Assembly (NCBI GenBank): GCA_015060735.1
Contig: SUXX01000019.1
Coordinates: forward strand, 1 to 39,359
From: Bacteroides sp.
GTDB lineage: Bacteria > Bacteroidota > Bacteroidia > Bacteroidales > Bacteroidaceae
Length of the DNA stretch: 39,359 bases
Direction: 5' to 3'
Within the stretch, counting starts at the first letter, position 1. Each line of letters opens with the position of its first letter. Positions 24,291-30,668 of this stretch are shown here, in pieces. Under the pieces are notes generated by a model, which saw only the letters and a program-made list of their open reading frames with translations, had not been told where the DNA came from and ran no database searches. The translations under genes were made by a program, and so were the position numbers.

Positions 24291-25163
24291 ATGAAGAAGA
24301 ATATGACTTATTTGGCTGCTTTTGCTTTGGCATTTAGCTTTGCTGCATGTGGTGGCCAAAAGAAGCAAGAAGCTGCAGCTGAAGCTCCAGCAACAGCAGA
24401 AGCTCCAGCAGTTCCTGCATATAAGATTGTAGAAAAAGAACAAGTAGATCTTAGCAAGTTCAAAACAGATAAGGACGGCTATATCGTATTGTTCGACGGA
24501 TCATCATTGGATGGTTGGAGAGGTTACGGTAAGGATAAAGTTCCTGCTCGTTGGACTATCGAAGATGGTTGCTTGAAGTTTAGCGGTACTGGTGCTGGTG
24601 AAGGTCAGACAGGTGAAGGTGGTGACATCATCTTTGCTCACAAGTTCAAAAACTTTGAATTGTTGTTCGACTGGAAGATTTCTAAGGGTGGTAACTCTGG
24701 TTGCTTCTTCTTGGCACAGGAAGTAACAACTGAAAAGGATGGCAAAGAAAGATATCAACCTATCTATATCTCTGCTCCTGAATATCAGTTGTTGGATAAC
24801 GCTAATCACCCAGATGCTAAGTTGGGTAAGGACAACAACCGTCAGTCAGCTTCTTTGTATGACATGATTCCTGCTGTTCCTCAAAACCAAAAGCCTTTTG
24901 GCGAATGGAACCAAGCTAAGGTAATGGTTTACAAAGGTACTGTAATCCACGGTCAGAATGGTGAAAACGTGGTTGAATATCACTTGTGGACTCCACAATG
25001 GACTGAATTGCTTCAAGCTAGTAAGTTCAGCCAGGCTAAGTGGCCTTTGGCATTCGAACTCTTGAACAATTTGGGTGGTGAAAATCACGAAGGTTATATT
25101 GGTTTCCAAGATCACGGTGATGATGTTTGGCTTCGCAATATCCGCGTAAAAATCATGGAATAA
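24291..25163 (+). CDS. DUF1080 (3-keto-disaccharide hydrolase family) lipoprotein
   Basis: 290 residues. Lipoprotein signal with lipidated Cys20 (SFAAC), then an Ala/Pro/Glu-rich tether (about 21-45). The body is the DUF1080/PF06439 jelly-roll: GYIVLFDGSSLDGWRGYG, WTIEDGCLKFSGTG, FKNFELLFDWKISKGGNSG, APEYQLLDNANHPD, and the end GYIGFQDHGDDVWLRNIRVK. The family is now associated with cleavage of 3-keto-glycosides. It would act outside the cytoplasm on the product of the Tat-exported dehydrogenase encoded just upstream. The gene is strongly codon-biased. Carbohydrate binding without catalysis is the alternative. Confidence 0.9.
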   Translation: MKKNMTYLAAFALAFSFAACGGQKKQEAAAEAPATAEAPAVPAYKIVEKEQVDLSKFKTDKDGYIVLFDGSSLDGWRGYGKDKVPARWTIEDGCLKFSGTGAGEGQTGEGGDIIFAHKFKNFELLFDWKISKGGNSGCFFLAQEVTTEKDGKERYQPIYISAPEYQLLDNANHPDAKLGKDNNRQSASLYDMIPAVPQNQKPFGEWNQAKVMVYKGTVIHGQNGENVVEYHLWTPQWTELLQASKFSQAKWPLAFELLNNLGGENHEGYIGFQDHGDDVWLRNIRVKIME

Positions 25164-25166
25164 TCT

Positions 25167-26081
25167 ATGAAGAAAATTATTTATACTATGTTAGCTAGCG
25201 TCACTTTGACGCTAGCTGCTTGTAATAGCCAACCAGTAGCAGAAGCAAAAACCCCAGTGAAAAAGGAAATTGGTGTACAGTTGTATTCAGTACGTGAGTT
25301 GATTGGTAATCCTGAACTTTTTGCTAAGAATCAGGCTACTATTTTACCTCAATTGGCACAAATGGGCTATACTGCTATTGAAACAGCTAACTACAAGGAT
25401 GGAAAGTTGTATGGCTTGGCTCCTGAAGAATTCAAGGCTTGTATTGAAAAGGCTGGTTTGAAGGCTTTGTCTACACATACAACTCGCGGTCTTTCGGCTG
25501 AGGAATTGAAGGCTGGTGCTCCAAGTGAAGAAACCATGAAGTGGTGGGACGAATGTATCGCAGCTCATAAGGCAGCAGGTATGAAATACATCGTTACTCC
25601 TTCACAAAGATTCCCTGAAACCATGAAGGATTTGCAAACATGGTGCGATTATCACAATGCCATTGGTAAGAAATGTGCTGAAGCAGGTTTGAAGTATGGT
25701 TATCATAACCATTCTTTCGAATTCAAAAAGGTAGAAGACAAAGTTGTGATGATTGACTACATGATTGAAAATACAGATCCTCAATATGTATTCTTTGAAA
25801 TGGACGTTTATTGGGTAATGATGGGACAAGCAAGTCCTGTTGATTACTTTAACAGATATCCGGGTCGTTTCAAATTGTTGCACATCAAGGATAGAAAGGA
25901 AATTGGTCAAAGCGGTATGGTTGGATTTGACGCTATTTTCAAGAATGCTGAATTGGCAGGTGTAGAAAATATCGTTGTTGAAGTGGAAGGTCTCAAGGGC
26001 GAAGCCTTGATGCCGGGTATGGTTCAAAGTGCAGAATACTTGCTTGATGCAGATTTTGTAAAACCAACTTATAGTAAGTAA
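25167..26081 (+). CDS. Sugar phosphate isomerase/epimerase-like (AP endonuclease 2 fold) lipoprotein
   Basis: 304 residues, 3 bp after the DUF1080 stop. Lipoprotein signal with Cys19 (TLAAC). The TIM-barrel family is visible from KEIGVQLYSVRELI, QMGYTAIETANYKDG, GLKYGYHNHSFEFKK and FFEMDVYWVMMGQASP, ending FKLLHIKDRKE and IVVEVEGLKG; the His, Glu and Asp residues there are candidate metal ligands. As an exported lipoprotein it cannot be acting on cytoplasmic sugar phosphates. A role as isomerase, epimerase or lyase on keto sugars is inferred from context. A strong hairpin lies within its signal-peptide codons. Confidence 0.88.
   Translation: MKKIIYTMLASVTLTLAACNSQPVAEAKTPVKKEIGVQLYSVRELIGNPELFAKNQATILPQLAQMGYTAIETANYKDGKLYGLAPEEFKACIEKAGLKALSTHTTRGLSAEELKAGAPSEETMKWWDECIAAHKAAGMKYIVTPSQRFPETMKDLQTWCDYHNAIGKKCAEAGLKYGYHNHSFEFKKVEDKVVMIDYMIENTDPQYVFFEMDVYWVMMGQASPVDYFNRYPGRFKLLHIKDRKEIGQSGMVGFDAIFKNAELAGVENIVVEVEGLKGEALMPGMVQSAEYLLDADFVKPTYSK
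25193..25217 (+). repeat. Intragenic hairpin in the signal-peptide codons
   Basis: AGCTAGCGTCA (25193-25203) and TGACGCTAGCT (25207-25217) pair perfectly over 11 bp with a 3-nt loop CTT. It starts 26 bp after the ATG of the isomerase-like lipoprotein gene. Confidence 0.7.
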
Positions 26082-26094
26082 GAAAATATTTGAG

Positions 26095-26131
26095 GAAATG
26101 TCCTTACTTAAAATGGTGAGGACATTTCTTT
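26095..26131 (+). terminator. Terminator or attenuating hairpin between the lipoprotein gene and tatC
   Basis: GAAATGTCCTTAC (26095-26107) pairs with GTGAGGACATTTC (26116-26128) with one mismatch, followed by TTTTG. No promoter box is seen between it and tatC, so tatC may depend on read-through. Confidence 0.6.
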
Positions 26132-26153
26132 TGTTTGTTTAGATTGTAAAGAA

Positions 26154-26981
26154 ATGGAAGTGAAAGAAAACGTAGGGAGTAAGGCGGAAGAATTGTTGGA
26201 AAGCATGCCTGAGTTGACTTTTTGGGATCATTTGGAAGTGCTTCGATGGGCATTGTTTAGAATAGCTTGTGTATTGGCTGTATGTACGGTTGTAACATTT
26301 ATATCGATGCCGTATATTTTTGATCAATACATAATGGCTCCTACTACAAGTGATTTCTTTGTTTATAAATGGTTGGCAGAGGTAAGTGGTGGCTTGTTCT
26401 CTTTTTCGGATGATTTCCATGTGCAGATTATCAATATTAATGTAGCTTCTCAGTTCTTTACTCATATCAGTACGTCCTTGTCGTTAGGTCTAGTATTGGT
26501 ATTTCCTTATGTTATTTACGAAATATGGAAGTTCATTCGTCCGGCTTTGTTTGACCATGAGGTTTCTCATATTCGTTCGGCATTTGTCGGTGGTACTTTG
26601 ATGTTTTATTTGGGATGTACCATTGCTTATCTTTTGATATTCCCCTTTACATTCCGTTTTTTGACTGAGTATGAATTGAGTGCAGCCATTCATAACCAGA
26701 TTGACTTGTCTTCTTATATCGGGAACTTTGTCATGATGGTGATGGTGATGGGGATTGTCTTTGAAATGCCACTTTTGGCGTGGGTGCTTTCATGTTTAGG
26801 ATTAGTGAACAAGTCTTTCTTGCGTGAATATAAACGTCATGCAGTAGTCGGGTTGATGGTCTTGTCGGCTATTATTACTCCTTCGGGAGACCCTTTCTCC
26901 ATGATGCTTGTATTTGTTCCACTGTATCTATTATATGAATTGTCCATATTAGTGGTGAAAGATGAGACTTTAGCCCAATAA
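26154..26981 (+). CDS. tatC: Twin-arginine translocase subunit TatC
   Basis: 275 residues with six predicted membrane helices. Functional signatures are present: cytoplasmic N-terminus with LTFWDHLEVLRWALFR (signal-recognition Glu), FPYVIYEIWKFIRPAL, and FEMPLLAWVLS (conserved FExP). The C-terminus is cytoplasmic (VVKDETLAQ). TatC is the receptor for twin-arginine signals. It lies at the end of the operon that begins with an oxidoreductase and tatA, separated from the rest by a hairpin. The N-terminal extension of about 20 acidic residues is longer than in E. coli TatC. Confidence 0.95.
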   Translation: MEVKENVGSKAEELLESMPELTFWDHLEVLRWALFRIACVLAVCTVVTFISMPYIFDQYIMAPTTSDFFVYKWLAEVSGGLFSFSDDFHVQIININVASQFFTHISTSLSLGLVLVFPYVIYEIWKFIRPALFDHEVSHIRSAFVGGTLMFYLGCTIAYLLIFPFTFRFLTEYELSAAIHNQIDLSSYIGNFVMMVMVMGIVFEMPLLAWVLSCLGLVNKSFLREYKRHAVVGLMVLSAIITPSGDPFSMMLVFVPLYLLYELSILVVKDETLAQ

Positions 26982-26999
26982 AAGCTTTTATATTTGTTT

Positions 27000-27038
27000 A
27001 AATAAAGCGTAGTAATTGTTTTACTACGCTTTATTTTT
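27000..27038 (+). terminator. Terminator of tatC
   Basis: Perfect 16-bp inverted repeat (27000-27015 and 27021-27036), loop TTGTT, T-tract overlapping the right arm. The GH92 promoter overlaps it. Confidence 0.85.
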
Positions 27039-27046
27039 TATCTTTG
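27016..27046 (+). promoter_or_regulatory. Promoter of the GH92 operon (TTG-20 bp-TATCTTTG)
   Basis: The -33 TTG (27016-27018) lies in the loop of the tatC terminator and the perfect -7 TATCTTTG is at 27039-27046, right after the T-tract; spacing 20 bp. The ATG is at 27075. Confidence 0.7.
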
Positions 27047-27074
27047 TCTCATTGGAATCTTAAAATAAATACTT

Positions 27075-29357
27075 ATGAAAACATGTTATTTTAGTAGGAA
27101 ATTGTTATTCTTGGGCGGGTTTATAATGTACTGTTTATGTCTGTCCGCAGTAAAAAATCCGGTTGATTATGTGAATCCTTTGATTGGAACAGATTCTAAG
27201 TATGAGCTTTCTACAGGTAATACTTATCCGACCATTGCCTTGCCATGGGGGATGAACTTTTGGACACCACAAACAGGAAAGATGGGAGATGGTTGGACTT
27301 ATACTTATAAAGCCGATAAAATCAGAGGTTTTAAGCAAACTCATCAGCCTAGTCCCTGGATGAATGATTATGGTCAGTTTGCCATTATGCCCATTGCTGA
27401 CAAACTGGTTTTTGACCAAGATCAACGAGCAAGTTGGTTTTCGCATAAAGCAGAAATTGTAAAACCGTATTTTTATAAGGTTTATTTGGCTGATCATGAC
27501 ATTACGACTGAAATGACACCAACCGAACGTGCAGCCATGTTCCGTGTAACCTATCCGGAAACAAAAGAATCTTATATGATTGTAGATGCTTTTGATCGTG
27601 GTTCGTATGTGAAGATTATTCCGGAGGAGAATAAGATTATTGGGTATACGACCAAAAATGTAGGTGGGGTTCCTGATAACTTCAAGAACTATTTTGTATT
27701 GGTGTTCGATAAGCCTTTTACTTTTGTTTCTACAGCTAGTAGCGGTGATATTCACCCGAATAAAAAAGAAGAGTTAGCTAAACACGCAGGTGCGATTGTT
27801 GGTTTTAGTACCCGTAGAGGTGAACAAGTACATGTGAAAGTCGCTTCCTCTTTTATCAGTTATGAGCAGGCGGAACAAAATTTGAAGGAACTGGATGGTA
27901 AAACCTTTGACCAAGTGGTTGCCAATGGTCGCAGTGTATGGAATCGCGAATTGTCCAAGTTGGAAGTAAATGATGATAATATTGATAATTTGCGTACATT
28001 CTATTCGAATTTATATCGTGCTTTGCTCTTCCCACGTAGTTTCTATGAAATTGATAAGGAAGGTAAGGTGATGCATTATAGTCCTTATAATGGTAAAGTT
28101 TTGCCGGGTTATATGTTTACCGATACCGGTTTTTGGGATACTTTCCGTTGTTTGTTTCCCTTCTTGAATCTTATGTATCCTTCCATGAATCAGAAAATGC
28201 AAGAAGGATTGGTGAATGCTTATAAGGAAAGTGGCTTTTTGCCTGAATGGGCTTCTCCGGGTCATCGTGATTGTATGATTGGGCAGAATTCAGCATCTGT
28301 TGTTGCAGACGCTTATGTTAAGGGGATAAGAGGTTATGATATTGAAGCTCTTTGGGAGGCTGTAAAGCATGGAGCACATGCCCAGTTGGAGAAGACTGCC
28401 TCCGGACGCGTTGGTTATGAATATTACAATAAATTAGGCTATGTCCCTAATAATGTGGGCATCCGTAGTAATGCGGCTCGTACATTGGAATATGCCTATA
28501 ATGATTGGAGTATCTATACTTTGGGTAAGAAACTAGGAAAACCGGAAAGTGAAATTGCCATTTATAAAGAGCGAGCCATGAATTACCGGAATATTTATCA
28601 TCCTGAAAGAAAATTGATGGTCGGTAAGAGTGACAAGGGCGTTTTCAATCCGGAATTTAAAGGAACAGACTGGAGCCGTGATTTCTGCGAAGGAAATAGT
28701 TGGCATTGGAGTTTTTGTGTGTTCCACGACCCAAAAGGATTGATGGAATTGATGGGAGGACAAGATGAATTCAATGTCATGATGGATTCTGTATTTGTAA
28801 TTCCGAGCAAGATGGGGATGGACAGTCGTGGTATGATTCATGAAATGCGTGAAATGCAGGTAATGAATATGGGACAATATGCTCATGGAAATCAACCGAT
28901 TCAGCATATGGTTTATTTATATAACTATTCTGCTCAACCTTGGAAGACACAATATTGGGTACGCGAAATTATGAACAAACTTTATAATGCAGCTCCCGAT
29001 GCTTATTGCGGTGATGAAGACAATGGTCAGACTTCGGCTTGGTATGTATTTTCTGCATTGGGCTTCTATACCGTTTGCCCAGGTACAGATCAATATGTTC
29101 TAGGAACTCCACTCTTTAAGTCAGTGAAACTTCATTTGGAAAATGGTAAGACTGTTACCATTGATGCTGCTAACAATAGCTGTGAAAATCGTTATATAAA
29201 AAGTATGAAACTGAATGGAAAGAATTACTCACGTAACTATTTGACACACGATCAATTGATGAAGGGAGCAAAGATTCAATACCAAATGGATGCAGTTCCC
29301 AATAAGACACGTGGTGTTCAAAAGGAAGATGCACCTTATTCTTTCTCTGTTGAATAA
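27075..29357 (+). CDS. GH92 family alpha-mannosidase
   Basis: 760 residues, normal for GH92. An N-terminal export signal is present (KLLFLGGFIMYCLCLSA); whether it is lipidated at a Cys is unclear. GH92 enzymes are Ca2+-dependent exo-alpha-mannosidases acting on N-glycans and yeast mannan. Family hallmarks: VNPLIGTDSKYELSTGNTYP, GMNFWTPQTG, FKQTHQPSPWMNDYGQF, GHRDCMIGQNSASVVADAY, and EDNGQTSAWYVFSALGFY with VLGTPLF at the C-terminal end. The linkage specificity cannot be read from these motifs. The phosphoesterase gene starts 2 bp after its stop. Confidence 0.94.
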   Translation: MKTCYFSRKLLFLGGFIMYCLCLSAVKNPVDYVNPLIGTDSKYELSTGNTYPTIALPWGMNFWTPQTGKMGDGWTYTYKADKIRGFKQTHQPSPWMNDYGQFAIMPIADKLVFDQDQRASWFSHKAEIVKPYFYKVYLADHDITTEMTPTERAAMFRVTYPETKESYMIVDAFDRGSYVKIIPEENKIIGYTTKNVGGVPDNFKNYFVLVFDKPFTFVSTASSGDIHPNKKEELAKHAGAIVGFSTRRGEQVHVKVASSFISYEQAEQNLKELDGKTFDQVVANGRSVWNRELSKLEVNDDNIDNLRTFYSNLYRALLFPRSFYEIDKEGKVMHYSPYNGKVLPGYMFTDTGFWDTFRCLFPFLNLMYPSMNQKMQEGLVNAYKESGFLPEWASPGHRDCMIGQNSASVVADAYVKGIRGYDIEALWEAVKHGAHAQLEKTASGRVGYEYYNKLGYVPNNVGIRSNAARTLEYAYNDWSIYTLGKKLGKPESEIAIYKERAMNYRNIYHPERKLMVGKSDKGVFNPEFKGTDWSRDFCEGNSWHWSFCVFHDPKGLMELMGGQDEFNVMMDSVFVIPSKMGMDSRGMIHEMREMQVMNMGQYAHGNQPIQHMVYLYNYSAQPWKTQYWVREIMNKLYNAAPDAYCGDEDNGQTSAWYVFSALGFYTVCPGTDQYVLGTPLFKSVKLHLENGKTVTIDAANNSCENRYIKSMKLNGKNYSRNYLTHDQLMKGAKIQYQMDAVPNKTRGVQKEDAPYSFSVE

Positions 29358-29359
29358 TA

Positions 29360-30490
29360 ATGAATATGTATATGATGAAAAGAATTTTACTATCGATAAC
29401 AGCATTGCTTGCTTTAGGACAAGCTTATGCTCAGAAAGGGGAACCACAGATTCCCGTTTATCCGGCATTGGAAGATGCAAAGTCTTTTAGTATGATTATG
29501 GTTCCGGACCCGCAGAGTTATGTGAAGTTTGCAGCCAATCAACCGTTGTTTGATTTGCAGACCGCTTGGATTGCACAAAATCAGAATCGCTTGAATATTA
29601 AGGCAGCACTTTTTACCGGGGATATGGTAGAACAAAACAACAAGTTGATATCCGCTCCACTTCCGAATGAATATAATGGTGACCAGACCTCTCGTCAGCA
29701 GTGGGAAGCTGTGTCGCGTGCATTGGACCGATTAGATAACCGTTTGCCCTATGTTGTTTGTCAAGGTAATCATGATTTGGGCTATATTGCGGCAGAATAC
29801 CGTTATTCCATGATGCCCGATTTCATCTATCCGGAACGTAATTCGAAGTTTGCTCAAACCTTGGTTGCTACTGGTCCTAATTATCAGGGAATACATACCA
29901 TGGAGAATGCGGCTTTTGAATTTTGTGAAGAATCTTGGGGAAAATTGTTAGTTATAGCTCTTGAATTTGCTCCACGGGATGAAGCTTTGGATTGGGCTCG
30001 TCAGTTGATTGAATCCGATCGATTTAAAAATCACAGAGTATTTATTTTTGTTCACTCTTTCTTGAACACGGCTGGCGAACGCATCCAGACGGAAGGTTAT
30101 AAACTGGCTGAACGTAATTGGGCACAAGCGGTATGGGAAAAACTGATTTATCCTTCCAAAAATATTCAGATGGTATTGTGCGGCCATACGGGAGCAGCTC
30201 CTAATATGGATGATTTGGATAATATCAATTATAAGTCTACTTCTTCTTTCCGTATTGATAAGGCTGCTGACGGACATTCGGTTGTGCAGATGATGTTTAA
30301 TTCACAGCAAGGAGACGGTGACTGGAATGGTAATGGTGGGGATTGTTGGTTGCGTATACTGGAATTTAAGCCGGATGGTAAAACGATTGGTGTACGGACA
30401 TTCTCGCCGTTGTTTGCATTGTCTAAGCGTACCCAACACATGGCTTGGCGTACAGCCGATTATGACCAGTTTTTGATTACGCTTGAATAA
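29360..30490 (+). CDS. Exported calcineurin-like metallophosphoesterase
   Basis: 376 residues; MMKR (29372) is an alternative start that keeps the signal. A Sec signal peptide is present (ILLSITALLALGQAYA, cleavage before Gln). Metallophosphoesterase motifs in order: MVPDPQSY, LFTGDMVEQNN, VCQGNHDLG, FVHSF and LCGHTG, supplying the Asp, Asn and His ligands of a two-metal site. The substrate is unknown. Placement 2 bp after GH92 suggests it may act on phosphorylated glycans such as phosphomannan, but that is inference. The operon ends in a strong terminator. Confidence 0.88.
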   Translation: MNMYMMKRILLSITALLALGQAYAQKGEPQIPVYPALEDAKSFSMIMVPDPQSYVKFAANQPLFDLQTAWIAQNQNRLNIKAALFTGDMVEQNNKLISAPLPNEYNGDQTSRQQWEAVSRALDRLDNRLPYVVCQGNHDLGYIAAEYRYSMMPDFIYPERNSKFAQTLVATGPNYQGIHTMENAAFEFCEESWGKLLVIALEFAPRDEALDWARQLIESDRFKNHRVFIFVHSFLNTAGERIQTEGYKLAERNWAQAVWEKLIYPSKNIQMVLCGHTGAAPNMDDLDNINYKSTSSFRIDKAADGHSVVQMMFNSQQGDGDWNGNGGDCWLRILEFKPDGKTIGVRTFSPLFALSKRTQHMAWRTADYDQFLITLE

Positions 30491-30509
30491 AAAATGTAGT
30501 GAAAGAATC

Positions 30510-30557
30510 CGGTGATAAGAACCTTTATTAGTAGGAGGTTTTTATCACCGTTTTTTT
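30510..30557 (+). terminator. Terminator of the GH92-phosphoesterase operon
   Basis: CGGTGATAA (30510-30518) pairs with TTATCACCG (30542-30550), with an inner AACCT/AGGTT pairing, followed by T7. Confidence 0.85.
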
Positions 30558-30635
30558 ATCAGATGGAAAGATGTAAATCATAAGATTGTGCAAGTAAATA
30601 AAAAGAATATTCATGTTTCTTAAAAAAAGAAGAGT

Positions 30636-30643
30636 TATCTTTG
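30636..30643 (+). promoter_or_regulatory. -7 box (TATCTTTG) of the GH38 gene
   Basis: Perfect TAnnTTTG, 25 bp before the ATG at 30669. No convincing TTG at the -33 position. Confidence 0.6.
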
Positions 30644-30668
30644 TATTATGAACTAAAAAGAACTTCAG

